This document shows, in pieces, positions 35,009-44,181 of a stretch of 64,000 bases of DNA (position 1 is its first letter; every line of letters begins with the position of its first letter). This DNA is from Burkholderia cepacia (GTDB taxonomy: Bacteria > Pseudomonadota > Gammaproteobacteria > Burkholderiales > Burkholderiaceae). Both the position numbers and the translations under genes were made by a program. The notes under the pieces are model-generated. The model had not been told where the DNA came from and did no database searches. It was given only the letters and a program-made list of their open reading frames with translations. The DNA lies in NCBI RefSeq assembly GCF_001718835.1, contig NZ_CP013444.1:3348001-3412000 (forward strand). Reading direction: 5' to 3'.

Positions 35009-36421
35009 TCACGCCACCGCGTTCCGCGCGATGCAGCGCGCGTAGTACGCGAGGCTGCGTTTGGGCGTACGAACCTGCGTGTCGAGATCGACGTGCACGA
35101 GGCCGAACTTCTTCGTAAACCCCTGCCCCCATTCCCAGTTGTCGGTGGCGGCCCAGTAGAACAGGCCCTTCAGCCGCACGCCCTGGCGATACGCGTCGTG
35201 CGCCGCGCGCAGATAGCGCGCCAGGTAATCGCTGCGCGGGCCGTCGTCGACCGCGCCGTCGCGCGGCGGCGGATCGTCCAGTGCGAACCCGGTTTCGGTG
35301 ATGTAGATTTCCGGCGCGCCGTAGTCGCGATGTACTCGAACGAGCATCTCGGTCATGCCGTCCGGTTCGACCGAGAAAGCCGCTGTGCGCGGCAGGTCGG
35401 CCGGCTGCTCGCTCTGTTCGATGCCGAACGGTGCAGCCTGGTTGGCGCGAACGTAAATGCGCGAGTAGTAGTTCATGCCGAGGAAATCGGGCTTCGCCGC
35501 GATGATGTTCATGTCGTCGGGCCTGATGAACGCGGACAACGACCGCTTGAGCGCGTCGGGATAATCTTTCCCGTACAACGGATCGAGAAACGCACGATTC
35601 CAGAGCATGTCGACGAGCTGCGCCGCCTTGCGATCTTCATCGCGGCTCCCCGTGGCACGCACCGGCTGCAGGTTGATCGTCGTGCCGATCCGCGCGTCGC
35701 GCAGGTTCGCGCGCAGCGCCTGGAAGGCGAGGCCCTGAGCCAGATTCTGGTGATGGACCGCGGCGAACGCGGCTTCCGGCGAACGCAAGCCCGGCGCATG
35801 CACACCCAGGCCGTAGCCGCGAAACGCCAGGCTGTTGGGCTCGTTCAGCACGATCCAGCGGCGCACGCGATCGCCGAGCCGGCGCGTCACGCGATCCGCG
35901 TAGTCGGCGAGCCGGAACGCGATGTCGCGGCTCCGGAAATCGCCGGCCCAGACCGGCGTATCCCAGTGAAACAGCGTGGGAACGGGCTCGATGCCCCGCG
36001 CCAGCATCGCGTCGACCATCCGTTCGTAAGTCGAGAGGCCCGCGTCGCTCGCCGCGCCGGGCCCTTGCGGCTGCACGCGCGGCCATGCGATCGAGAACCG
36101 CAATGCGCGAATTCCGGCCGCGGCCATCCACTCGAGGTCGGCCGGATAGCGCCGCTCGAATTCCGTGCAGCGCGCATTCGTCGAGCCGTCGGCGATATTC
36201 CCGGCGCGATCCGCGAACACGTCCCAATTGCTTCGCCCGCGCCCGTCGCGGCTTTCCGTTTGTGCGGCCGATGCCGCAACGCCCCAAACGAAATCGTCGG
36301 CGAAGCGTGCGTCGTTGTCGCGGGCAAACGCCGGCATGCAGGCGAAACCGGCCGCCGCCGCGCCAGCCTGCAGGACGGCACGGCGCCCCGGGGATCGCGG
36401 GAGGGAAGTGTCGATCGTCAT
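35009..36421 (-). CDS. GH1 beta-glucosidase-type glycosidase with a Tat signal
   Basis: A 470-residue glycoside hydrolase family 1 protein. Substrate and acid/base motifs are DDFVWGVAASAAQTES near the N-terminus, WIVLNEPNSLAF (acid/base Glu, about residue 193) and IYITETGFALDD (nucleophile Glu, about residue 376). LKGLFYWAATDNWEWGQGFTKKFGLVHVD is the C-terminal aglycone region. Unusually for GH1, it begins with a twin-arginine-type signal (SPGRRAVLQAGAAAAGFACMPAFA), predicting export of the folded enzyme to the periplasm. The ATG at 36421 has GGAG upstream. The cognate sugar is unknown; plant beta-glucosides are likely. Confidence 0.9.
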   Translation of the reverse strand: MTIDTSLPRSPGRRAVLQAGAAAAGFACMPAFARDNDARFADDFVWGVAASAAQTESRDGRGRSNWDVFADRAGNIADGSTNARCTEFERRYPADLEWMAAAGIRALRFSIAWPRVQPQGPGAASDAGLSTYERMVDAMLARGIEPVPTLFHWDTPVWAGDFRSRDIAFRLADYADRVTRRLGDRVRRWIVLNEPNSLAFRGYGLGVHAPGLRSPEAAFAAVHHQNLAQGLAFQALRANLRDARIGTTINLQPVRATGSRDEDRKAAQLVDMLWNRAFLDPLYGKDYPDALKRSLSAFIRPDDMNIIAAKPDFLGMNYYSRIYVRANQAAPFGIEQSEQPADLPRTAAFSVEPDGMTEMLVRVHRDYGAPEIYITETGFALDDPPPRDGAVDDGPRSDYLARYLRAAHDAYRQGVRLKGLFYWAATDNWEWGQGFTKKFGLVHVDLDTQVRTPKRSLAYYARCIARNAVA

Positions 36422-36733
36422 CCATGTCTCCAAATGGGGCGTCCGAACCACGTCGGGGCGGCCCCGAGTTATAAAAAAGCAGGTTAGCCTGCTTGCAAAT
36501 TGCGTGCGTTCCGCGATGCAGGCCGAGCGGTGTATCGACAGCGACATCGCCGGAATTGCCTTGCAACATACAAGTAGAGCATATTGCTTGTCAAAGAGAC
36601 GAATCGAGCGATCTCTCGAAATGCGAATGCGGGGTTCGGGCGCCGATTCCGCAATCCGGACGGCGGCCGGCCGGGCCGCGGCGGATGCATCGCGCGATAC
36701 GGTCGGGGCTCGCGCGAGCACGCCCGATACGCG
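36422..36733. other. Gene-free stretch upstream of the GH1 gene
   Basis: About 310 bases between the GH1 start and the TetR stop. The part at 36475-36640 is lower in GC and contains short inverted words such as TCGAGCGATCTCTCGA (36602-36617). It probably holds the GH1 promoter and possibly an operator; no convincing small gene is visible. Confidence 0.45.
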
Positions 36734-37441
36734 TCAGCGCGACACGCGGCGCTTGCCGGCTCCCGCCTTCGTCGGCGCCGGCTGCGCTATGTCATCCGCC
36801 AGTTGCCGAAGCACGATTTCGCGCCAGAACCGGAACGCGGCTCGCGCCGCGGCGGGCTCCGCGCCGCCGACGACATCGACGGTCAGGCCGCGAATCGTTG
36901 CCCCGGCGAGCAATTGAAACTGACTGATCTTGTACGCGGTCGCCTCGTCGAGGCCGGCGGTGACTTCGCCCATCAGCGCGCGAAACCGTCCATCGAAGGG
37001 TGCGAGGATGCGTGCCGTCACTTCGTCGAGTTCCTTGTCGGCGCGACGCGCGAGCTGGATCTCCATGCTCGCGGCGAACAACGGCGAGCCGATCAGCGCA
37101 CCGGCGGCGTCGAGCAGGCCATCGATGCGCTCGAGCGGGGTCTTGGCGGTGCGCAATGCATGCTCGAGTTTCGCGAGGCGCTCGCCGGTGAGTCGTTCCA
37201 GCACCGCCGCCATCAGTTCCGCCTTGGTCGGAAACTGATGCTGCATCGCGCCCATGCTGACGTCGGCTTCGCGCCGGATCGCAAGCGTCGTCGCGCCCGA
37301 ATAGCCTTCCTTGTGAAGCAGCGATATCGCGGCGGCGATGACGCGTTCGCGCGTCGCCTGGCTGCGTTCCGCCTGCGTCGGCCGGCGTGTGCGCGCGGTG
37401 CCGGAAGTCGGTGCCGCACCTGTCTTGACGGTTTTCTTCAT
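36734..37441 (-). CDS. TetR-family transcriptional regulator
   Basis: A 235-residue TetR protein. After a basic tail, the helix-turn-helix is RERVIAAAISLLHKEGYSGATTLAIRREADVSMGAMQHQFPTKAELMAAVLERL. The helical ligand domain follows, ending in a basic C-terminus (APTKAGAGKRRVSR). It precedes the GH1 gene on the same strand and may regulate it and the porin; that link is positional. Confidence 0.92.
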   Translation of the reverse strand: MKKTVKTGAAPTSGTARTRRPTQAERSQATRERVIAAAISLLHKEGYSGATTLAIRREADVSMGAMQHQFPTKAELMAAVLERLTGERLAKLEHALRTAKTPLERIDGLLDAAGALIGSPLFAASMEIQLARRADKELDEVTARILAPFDGRFRALMGEVTAGLDEATAYKISQFQLLAGATIRGLTVDVVGGAEPAAARAAFRFWREIVLRQLADDIAQPAPTKAGAGKRRVSR

Positions 37442-37702
37442 TCACGTGTTGGGTCGGACGCCGGGACGGACGCGGGTCGGCCGTCGGGCGCGGTCATCAT
37501 TCGACGATGGCGGTCGATATCCGGTCGCCGCGCTCGATGCGCCATCGCGCAACACGCGCATCGTCCGCCGCGAACGACCGGTGCACGGGTGCGCGGCGCG
37601 GCCGTCGGCGGAGCCGGGCGCGGCCTGCGGCTGTCTACGGATGCGAATTCTACCAACGAAGCTCCCGCGGGCACATGGCCGATATACGGCTGCCTTGCGG
37701 CC

Positions 37703-38460
37703 TCAGTCGAGCCGCGATCGCGCGGCACGGCGCGTTGCGCGCTCGCCCGCCGGCGCGGTCGTGCCGCGCACCACCAGCCGCGGCAACGACGCTGTCCGCA
37801 CGCGCGCGGCATCGTCGATCCGGCCGCCCGCCTCGCGCAACGTATTGAGCAGCTCGACCGCAAGGCCGGCCGCTTCGGCGGTCGGGATCGCGACGGTCGT
37901 CAGCGTGGGGCGCGTATCGCTGGCCAGATGAATGTCGGTCATCCCGACGATCGACAGATCATCGGGCACGCGCACGCCGCGATCGGCCGCCGCGTGCAGC
38001 GCGCCGATCGCCGGCAGGTCGTTGGTCGCGACCAGCGCGGTCAGCTGCGGATGCGCGTCGAGCAGCCGCCCCGCCGCGCGCACGCCGCCTTCGATCGAAT
38101 CGGGCTCGGCCGCGACGATCGACGCATCGAGCCCCGCTTCGCGCATCGCGTCGACGAAGCCGTCGTAGCGCGCCGCCTGCACGCCGCTCGCCGATCCGCC
38201 GACGATCACGCCGATCTCGCGATGGCCCAGTTCGAGCAGATGCCGCGTCGCGATCCGTCCCGCCTCGCGAAAATCGATCGCCACGCATGGCAATCCGTCG
38301 GGCGGCGCCTCGGGCCGCTCCCACAGGCACAGCACGACCGGCACACCGCGCCGCGCGACGTCGAGCAGATCCGGCAGGTGCAGGTTCGCGTTGGTCACGA
38401 GTATCCCCTCCGAGATCGTGCCGGCGATCTGGTCGAGATACGCGCGCCCCTGCAACAGAA
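37703..38460 (-). pseudogene. LacI-family regulator, N-terminal DNA-binding domain missing
   Basis: The minus strand encodes only the sugar-binding part of a LacI regulator: QIAGTISEGILVTNANLHLP, IDFREAGRIATRHLLELGHREIGVIVGG, DGFVDAMREAGLD, LVATNDLPAIGALHAAADRGVRVPDDLSIVGMTDI and the C-terminal PTAEAAGLAVELLNTL. The helix-turn-helix, hinge and first strands (about 100 residues) are absent. Upstream of about 38455 the frame continues as low-complexity Arg/Pro/Ala sequence that overlaps other genes. No credible start codon exists at the break, so it is most likely non-functional. Confidence 0.75.
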
Positions 38461-38507
38461 CGGCGCGGGCCGCACGCCCGTGCGCCGCTGGATCAGGCTC
38501 GTCGACA

Positions 38508-38601
38508 ACCTGCTGGACAACTGACCGATTCGCCGATGGCGACGGTGATGGTCGACGCGCTGCGCGCGGTGGCGCGGGAGGTTTACGGCGGGGGGGCCTG
38601 A
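38508..38601 (+). pseudogene. C-terminal remnant of a LysR-family regulator
   Basis: On the plus strand the last ~25 codons before the TGA at 38599-38601 read SPMATVMVDALRAVAREVYG, closely like the end of the complete LysR protein at 32061-33011 (SPAVAVMADAIRAAARDVYG). Nothing LysR-like precedes it; instead the beheaded LacI gene begins about 50 bases upstream on the other strand. It is a tail left by a deletion. Confidence 0.6.
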
Positions 38602-39059
38602 TGCCCTTCGCGCAAGCGCGCGTCGACATGCCCGATGTTCTTCTCGTGCGACACGAGCATCAACGTCAGCGCATGATGGATCTCGGGATTGTCCAGCGTC
38701 GGCAGCAGCGCCTGCAGCTTGCGCACGACCCAGCGCTGGCCGCGGTTCAGGAACGCCATCCGCTCGGCCAGGTCGTCGATCGCCATCGCCTTTTCGTAGA
38801 ACGCGCCGGTCTTGCGGGTCGGCGTCGCGTTCAGCGACCTGATCGCGTCGACGAGCACGCTGCACCAGTGTGCCTCGTCCAGGCGGATGCCCGCGACCAG
38901 CCGGTGGAGCTCGGGATCGTGGATCTCGGCCGCCGTCTCGGACGCGACGCGCGCGCCCGCGCGCTCAGCTTCCAGCAGTTCGTCCAGCACCGCGAGCAGC
39001 GCGTCGCGCTGCGCGTCGACCGGCGCCGGGCCGGCTTCGCCACGGGTCTGATGTGACAT
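38583..39059 (-). CDS. Small helical protein, probably ferritin-like (DUF6306-type)
   Basis: A 158-residue, all-helical protein: LLAVLDELLEAERAGARVASETAAEI, DPELHRLVAGIRLDEAHWCSVLVDAI, a KTGAFYEKAMAIDDLAERMAFLNRGQRWVVRKL stretch and LMLVSHEKNIGHVDARL. Glu-x-x-x-His spacing in several helices suggests a ferritin-like four-helix bundle that could bind a di-metal centre. I recall the DUF6306 label for this kind of Burkholderia protein but am not sure of it. Its 3' end overlaps the LysR remnant by 19 bases, so it borders the rearranged junction. No function is assigned. Confidence 0.75.
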   Translation of the reverse strand: MSHQTRGEAGPAPVDAQRDALLAVLDELLEAERAGARVASETAAEIHDPELHRLVAGIRLDEAHWCSVLVDAIRSLNATPTRKTGAFYEKAMAIDDLAERMAFLNRGQRWVVRKLQALLPTLDNPEIHHALTLMLVSHEKNIGHVDARLREGHQAPPP

Positions 39060-39337
39060 GCGACGTCCTCCATGCAGAAACGGTGACGCATCGGATCGTC
39101 TCGCGACAGGTCACGCGAAAATAGCTCACATTGTGACATATTTGCATGCGCGACGACCGTGCGCGACCGGCGGTCCGTGACGCGCGTCAAGGAACGCGCA
39201 ACCGGCCCGCGGCCAGACCCGATTGTCACCGCCCGCATCGGCTGCCAGACTGATCGGCATGGCGCGGGCCGCACGCCCGTGCGCACTGGAGCGAACTGTT
39301 CGACACCCCCACGTCAACTGATTCCGGAGCAACCGCC

Positions 39338-39742
39338 ATGCAAACCAGACCCGTACTCGAATGCGCCGACGCGGACCGCATGCTCGCCGCCGCCCGCGCG
39401 GAAGCGGAACGCCACGGCTGGGCCGTGTCGATCGCCGTCGTCGACGACGGCGGCCACCTGCTCGCGCTCATGCGGCTCGACGGCGCGTCGCCCGCGAGCG
39501 CGTACGTCGCGCAGGACAAGGCGCGCGCGGCGGCGCTCGGCCGGCGCGAGACGAAAGCGTATGAGGATATGATCAACGGTGGCCGCACCGCGTTTCTCAG
39601 CGTGCCGCTGACGGGGTTGCTCGAAGGCGGCGTGCCGGTCACGGTCGGCGGCCGGATCGCGGGCGCGATCGGCGTGTCTGGCGTAAAGTCCGAACAGGAC
39701 GCGCAGATCGCCCGCGCCGGCACACAAAGCGTCGTGGCATAG
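39338..39742 (+). CDS. GlcG/HbpS-family protein
   Basis: A 134-residue GlcG-like protein: ADRMLAAARAEAERHGWAVSIAVVDDGGHLLALMRLDGA, then VAQDKARAAALGRRET and the glycine-rich GGVPVTVGGRIAGAIGVSG. This small alpha/beta domain family includes the heme-binding HbpS and GlcG encoded in glycolate operons. A GGAGCAACC site precedes the ATG. It lies 43 bases ahead of malate synthase G, an arrangement that fits glycolate/glyoxylate metabolism. Confidence 0.9.
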   Translation: MQTRPVLECADADRMLAAARAEAERHGWAVSIAVVDDGGHLLALMRLDGASPASAYVAQDKARAAALGRRETKAYEDMINGGRTAFLSVPLTGLLEGGVPVTVGGRIAGAIGVSGVKSEQDAQIARAGTQSVVA

Positions 39743-39785
39743 CCAGCCAAGCCGCGCGCGATTTTTTTCCCCGGGAGGAATCACG

Positions 39786-41960
39786 ATGATCGACCAAGCA
39801 GGACTGCAAGTCGCGCCAGCGCTGAGCCAGTTCATTGAAAACGAAGCGTTGCCGGGCACCGGCATCGACAAGGCCGCGTTCTGGAGCGGTTTCTCGGCCC
39901 TGGTGCACGACCTGGCGCCGCGCAACCGCGAGCTGCTCGCGGAGCGCGACCGCCTGCAGCAGGAACTCGACACCTGGCACCGCGCGCACCCCGGCCCCGT
40001 GCGCGACCACGCCGCGTATCGCGCATTCCTCGAACAGATCGGCTACCTCGTGCCGGTCCCGTCGAACGTCGCGGCAGCCACCGCGAACGTCGACAGCGAG
40101 ATCGCGACGCAGGCCGGCCCGCAGCTCGTCGTGCCGCTGTCGAACGCGCGCTATGCGCTGAACGCCGCGAACGCGCGCTGGGGCAGCCTGTACGACGCGC
40201 TGTACGGCACCGACGCACTGCCCGAAGACGGCGGCGCCGAACGCACCACGGCCTACAACCCGACGCGCGGCCAGCGCGTGATCGACTACGCGCGTGACGT
40301 GCTCGACAACGCGGCGCCGCTCGCGAGCGGCTCGCACCGCGACGCGCTGCGCTACCGCGTGCAGGACGGCCGGCTCGCCGTCGAAACCGCCAAGGGGATC
40401 GTCGGCCTCGCGCAGCCGGCGCAGTTCGTCGGCTACCAGGGCGCGGCCGACGCACCGTCCGCGATCCTGCTGAAGCACAACGGCCTGCACCTCGAGATCC
40501 AGATCGACGCATCGACGCCGATCGGCCGCGCCGATCTCGCGAACGTGAAGGACGTCGTGCTCGAAGCCGCGGTCAGCACGATCATCGACTGCGAGGATTC
40601 GGTCGCGGCGGTGGACGCCGACGACAAGGTCCAGCTCTACCGCAACTGGCTCGGCCTGATGCAGGGCACGCTGGTCGAGGAAGTCGCGAAGGGCGGCAAG
40701 ACCTTCACGCGCCGCCTGAACGCCGACCGCGAGTACACGACGCCCGACGGCGGCACGCTGTCGCTGCACGGCCGCTCGCTGCTGTTCGTGCGCAACGTCG
40801 GCCACCTGATGACCAACGGCGCGGTGCTCGACCGCGACGGCAACGAGATTCCGGAAGGGATCCTCGACGGCGTCGTCACGGTGCTGTGCTCGCTGCACGA
40901 CCTGAAGGCGAAGCGCAACTCGCGCACGGGCTCGATCTACATCGTGAAGCCGAAGATGCACGGCCCGGTCGAAGTCGCATTCGCCGATACGTTGTTCGCG
41001 CGCATCGAGGATCTGTACAACCTGCCGCGCAATACGCTGAAGATGGGCATCATGGACGAGGAGCGCCGCACCAGCGTGAACCTCGCCGCGTGTATCGCCG
41101 CCGCCGCCGCACGCGTCGCGTTCATCAACACCGGCTTCCTCGACCGCACCGGCGACGAGATGCACACCGCGATGGAAGCGGGCCCGATGATCCGCAAGGG
41201 CGACATGAAATCGTCGGCGTGGATCCAGTCGTACGAGCGCAACAACGTGCTCGCGGGCCTGTCGGCCGGCCTGCGCGGCCGCGCGCAGATCGGCAAGGGC
41301 ATGTGGGCGATGCCCGACCTGATGCACGCGATGCTCGAGCAGAAGATCGCGCATCCGCGCGCCGGCGCGAACACCGCCTGGGTGCCGTCGCCGACCGCCG
41401 CGACGCTGCACGCGCTGCACTACCACCTCGTCGACGTGCAGGCCGTCCAGCAGGCACTCGAGAAGACGCCGTACGCGAGCGAACGCGACACGCTGCTCGA
41501 AGGGCTGCTGACCGTGCCGGTCGTCGAGCGCGCCGCGTGGAGCGAAGCCGAGATCCTGAGCGAAGTCGAGAACAACGCGCAGGGCATCCTCGGCTACGTC
41601 GTGCGCTGGGTCGAACAGGGCGTCGGCTGCTCGAAGGTGCCCGACATCCACGACGTCGGCCTGATGGAAGACCGCGCGACGCTGCGCATTTCGAGCCAGC
41701 ACATCGCCAACTGGCTGCGCCACGGCGTGATCACCGAGGCGTTCGTGCTCGACGTGTTCAAGCGGATGGCGCGCGTCGTCGACCAGCAGAACGCCGGCGA
41801 CCCGAACTATCGCCCGATGGCACCCGGCTACGACCAGTCGACCGCGTTCAAGGCCGCGTGCGCGCTCGCGCTGCAGGGCACGTCGCAGCCGAGCGGGTAT
41901 ACCGAACCGCTGCTGCACCGGTTCCGGCTTGCGTTCAAGCAGCATCAGCGCGCCGGCTGA
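39786..41960 (+). CDS. glcB: Malate synthase G
   Basis: A 724-residue malate synthase of the G isoform, which condenses glyoxylate with acetyl-CoA to malate in the glyoxylate shunt. Recognisable blocks are LNAANARWGSLYDALYGTDA, STIIDCEDSVAAVDADDKV, the catalytic-loop region NGAVLDRDGNEIPEGILDG with SIYIVKPKMHGP, FINTGFLDRTGDEMHTAMEAGPMIRKG and the C-terminal SSQHIANWLRHGV. Length is normal. A strong GGGAGGAATCACG ribosome-binding site precedes the ATG and a terminator follows. Confidence 0.97.
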   Translation: MIDQAGLQVAPALSQFIENEALPGTGIDKAAFWSGFSALVHDLAPRNRELLAERDRLQQELDTWHRAHPGPVRDHAAYRAFLEQIGYLVPVPSNVAAATANVDSEIATQAGPQLVVPLSNARYALNAANARWGSLYDALYGTDALPEDGGAERTTAYNPTRGQRVIDYARDVLDNAAPLASGSHRDALRYRVQDGRLAVETAKGIVGLAQPAQFVGYQGAADAPSAILLKHNGLHLEIQIDASTPIGRADLANVKDVVLEAAVSTIIDCEDSVAAVDADDKVQLYRNWLGLMQGTLVEEVAKGGKTFTRRLNADREYTTPDGGTLSLHGRSLLFVRNVGHLMTNGAVLDRDGNEIPEGILDGVVTVLCSLHDLKAKRNSRTGSIYIVKPKMHGPVEVAFADTLFARIEDLYNLPRNTLKMGIMDEERRTSVNLAACIAAAAARVAFINTGFLDRTGDEMHTAMEAGPMIRKGDMKSSAWIQSYERNNVLAGLSAGLRGRAQIGKGMWAMPDLMHAMLEQKIAHPRAGANTAWVPSPTAATLHALHYHLVDVQAVQQALEKTPYASERDTLLEGLLTVPVVERAAWSEAEILSEVENNAQGILGYVVRWVEQGVGCSKVPDIHDVGLMEDRATLRISSQHIANWLRHGVITEAFVLDVFKRMARVVDQQNAGDPNYRPMAPGYDQSTAFKAACALALQGTSQPSGYTEPLLHRFRLAFKQHQRAG

Positions 41961-42001
41961 TCGCCGCACGCGGGTCGCCCCCGCGTGCCTGCGTGCCGAA
42001 A

Positions 42002-42029
42002 CGGGCGGCCATCGCGGCCGCCCGTTTTT
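42002..42029 (+). terminator. Rho-independent terminator after malate synthase G
   Basis: A perfect 9-bp stem CGGGCGGCC/GGCCGCCCG (42002-42010 with 42016-42024), loop ATCGC, followed by five T residues. It lies 41 bases past the glcB stop. Confidence 0.9.
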
Positions 42030-42487
42030 CATATCAGGTCACGAACAGCCGTTCGATTTGACCATCCCGCGCATCGGGTGAGTCTCCTCCTGCGCCTGAA
42101 AACCGTTGCCGGACAAGGCTCGAACCGCCGTTCGGGTCCGTTGAAACCCGATGTAATTCAATTCGTCACATCGATTCTCAACATTTATCGCGCCCGCAAA
42201 AGCGCGCAGTTATACTGCGTCCGATGCGCGCCGTGCAACGTGCGCTGCATCGGACGCCGACGGCAAATGCGCGAGGATCAGCCGCCTGCCGCCGATGTTC
42301 AGCCTGGCCGTTTCTCCATCAAGCAGGAGACAGACATCCGGATGGTTTCGGTGCCCGCCCGGGCCCGCCCGCCATCCGGCATGAACAGAGCCGTACCGGA
42401 TCGCCGCCAGCAACACCATACGAGAACAACTGCATCGGCCCGGCACGCCCGTTGCGCGCACCGGCGATGCCCACCGATCTTCGGACC
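42030..42487. other. Gene-free stretch before the diguanylate cyclase
   Basis: About 450 bases. The first half (42040-42230) is lower in GC and includes GCGCAGTTATACTGCG at 42205-42220, in which TATACT could be a -10 box inside a short palindrome. The second half is open in the cyclase frame from 42224 but has no family-like sequence there. Confidence 0.4.
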
Positions 42488-44044
42488 ATGGCAGAAACCG
42501 ACTACGCAGTGCCCAGCGAATCCGGCCTGACGAGCCGCGCCGCCACGCGCCTGCGCCGGTTGCTGCGTCCGCACCTGATTTTCTACTCGGGACTGCTGAT
42601 TGCGCTGATCCTGCTCCTGCTGTGCGGCATCGTGCTCTACGAGGGCCGGATCGATGCGCGCGAGCGCGCGCGCACCACGCTGCAGAATCTCGCGCTGATG
42701 GCGTCGTGGGACATCGAGCGCAACATCGAAATCTATTCGCTGTCGCTGCAGGCCGTCGTCGACGGGCAGGGCCAGCCCGACGTCGCGCGCCTGCCGATGC
42801 CGCTGCGCCGCCAGGTGCTGTTCGACCGTGCGACGACGGCCAAGTACCTCGGCGGCATCTACGTGCTCGACGCGAAGGGCGACATCGAGGTCGACGGCAA
42901 GAGCGACGTGCCGCGCAAGGCCAACTTCGGCAACGAGCCGTACTTCACGGTGCACCGCGACCATCCCGACGTCGGCCTGTACGTCAGCGATCCGTATCGG
43001 TCGCGGCTGCGCAACGGCTCGCCGAGCATCGCGCTCAGCCGGCGGATCACGAAGCCCGACGGCTCGTTCGGCGGCGCCGCCGTGATGTCGATCCGGCTCG
43101 AATATTTCCAGAACCTGTTCTCGCGGCTGTCGCTCGGCGATCGCGGCGCGATATCGCTGATCGCGACGAACGGCCGGATGCTGATGCGCAAGCCGTACGA
43201 CCCGAAGATCGTCGGCCGCGACATCAGCCACGCCAGCACGTTCCGGCGGTTCATGACCGCCAGCGAAGGCAGCTTCGCCGATACCGCGTCGATCGACGGC
43301 GTGCGCCGCCTGTACGTGTTCCGGCACCTCGAGCACCTGCCGCTCATCATCATGGTCGCGCGCTCGGAAGCGGACATCTACGCCGCGTGGTACGACCGTG
43401 CGATTCCGATCGGCTCCGCGATGGCTGCGCTCGCGATCGGCTTCGTCGGCCTGTCGCTGCTGCTCGACGTGCAGCTGCGCAAGCGCCACCGCGCGGAAAC
43501 CGAACTGCAGGCGCTCGCGCGTACGGACGGCCTCACGGGCCTCGACAACCGCCGCATGCTCGACGTCACGCTCGCACGCGAATGGCGCCGCGCCGCGCGC
43601 TCGCAGCATGCGCTGTCGCTGCTGTTCATCGACGTTGACTACTTCAAGCGCTACAACGACACGCAAGGGCACCAGGCCGGCGACGACGCGCTCGCCGCGG
43701 TCGGCCACTGCATCGCCGGCTGCCTGCGCCGCCCGGCCGATTACGCGGCGCGCTACGGCGGCGAGGAGTTCGTCGTGATCCTGCCGGGCGTCGACGCGGG
43801 CGGCGCGGCCGCGGTCGCCGAGACGATCCGCACCGGCATCCTCGATCTCGGCATCCGGCACGACGCCAGCGAGTTCGGCCGGCTGACCGCCAGCATCGGC
43901 GTGACGACCTGCTTCCCCGAATGGGACGGCAGCGTCCACGCGGCGCTGAAGCTGGCCGACGACGCGCTGTATCGCGCGAAGGAGCGCGGCCGCAACCAGG
44001 TGTTCGTGCAGGCCGCCACGCGCTTCCAACGCCGGCGGGCGTGA
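42488..44044 (+). CDS. Membrane diguanylate cyclase with periplasmic Cache sensor and GGDEF domain
   Basis: About 518 residues. A first membrane helix (LIFYSGLLIALILLLLCGIVLY) precedes a ~280-residue dCache-type periplasmic sensor containing GGIYVLDAKGDIEVDGKS and NEPYFTVHRDHPDVGLYVSDP. A second helix (IPIGSAMAALAIGFVGLSLLLDV) and a cytoplasmic GGDEF domain follow, with TDGLTGLDNRRMLD, IDVDYFKRYND and the intact active site RYGGEEFVVILPG. It should make c-di-GMP from two GTP. No RxxD inhibitory site is obvious. The start is uncertain: ATG 42488 or ATG 42467; the long frame from 42224 lacks family-like sequence. A histidine kinase and response regulator follow. Confidence 0.9.
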   Translation: MAETDYAVPSESGLTSRAATRLRRLLRPHLIFYSGLLIALILLLLCGIVLYEGRIDARERARTTLQNLALMASWDIERNIEIYSLSLQAVVDGQGQPDVARLPMPLRRQVLFDRATTAKYLGGIYVLDAKGDIEVDGKSDVPRKANFGNEPYFTVHRDHPDVGLYVSDPYRSRLRNGSPSIALSRRITKPDGSFGGAAVMSIRLEYFQNLFSRLSLGDRGAISLIATNGRMLMRKPYDPKIVGRDISHASTFRRFMTASEGSFADTASIDGVRRLYVFRHLEHLPLIIMVARSEADIYAAWYDRAIPIGSAMAALAIGFVGLSLLLDVQLRKRHRAETELQALARTDGLTGLDNRRMLDVTLAREWRRAARSQHALSLLFIDVDYFKRYNDTQGHQAGDDALAAVGHCIAGCLRRPADYAARYGGEEFVVILPGVDAGGAAAVAETIRTGILDLGIRHDASEFGRLTASIGVTTCFPEWDGSVHAALKLADDALYRAKERGRNQVFVQAATRFQRRRA

Positions 44045-44110
44045 TGCGGCGGCGGCGTGCGGCGCCGGCTGCCCGGACCGCCACGCCCGCGCAAAATCGC
44101 CGACAATACC

Positions 44111-44149
44111 GGCTCAATGCGCCGGCTCAATGCGCCGGCTCGATGCGCC
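44111..44149. repeat. Three tandem copies of a 13-bp unit
   Basis: GGCTCAATGCGCC at 44111-44123 and 44124-44136, and a third copy with one change (GGCTCGATGCGCC) at 44137-44149. The array lies in the 137-base gap between the diguanylate cyclase stop and the histidine kinase start, 33 bases upstream of the kinase ATG. Copy number could vary by slippage. Confidence 0.85.
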
Positions 44150-44181
44150 GGCACGGGCCCGCATGGCCGGCCCACACCACC

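Larger units (their letters stand above)
38462..39284. repeat. 24-bp exact direct repeat flanking the scarred region
   Basis: The same 24 bases (beginning GGCGCGGGCC) occur at 38462-38485 and 39261-39284, 799 bases apart in direct orientation. The repeat core GCACG-CC-CGTGC is itself an imperfect palindrome. The left copy sits exactly where the LacI homology stops. Between the copies lie the LysR remnant and the DUF6306-type gene. Confidence 0.7.

Noticed and set aside
42002..42024. Palindrome considered as a protein-binding site
   Set aside because: It is followed by a T-run right after glcB and is better explained as a terminator.
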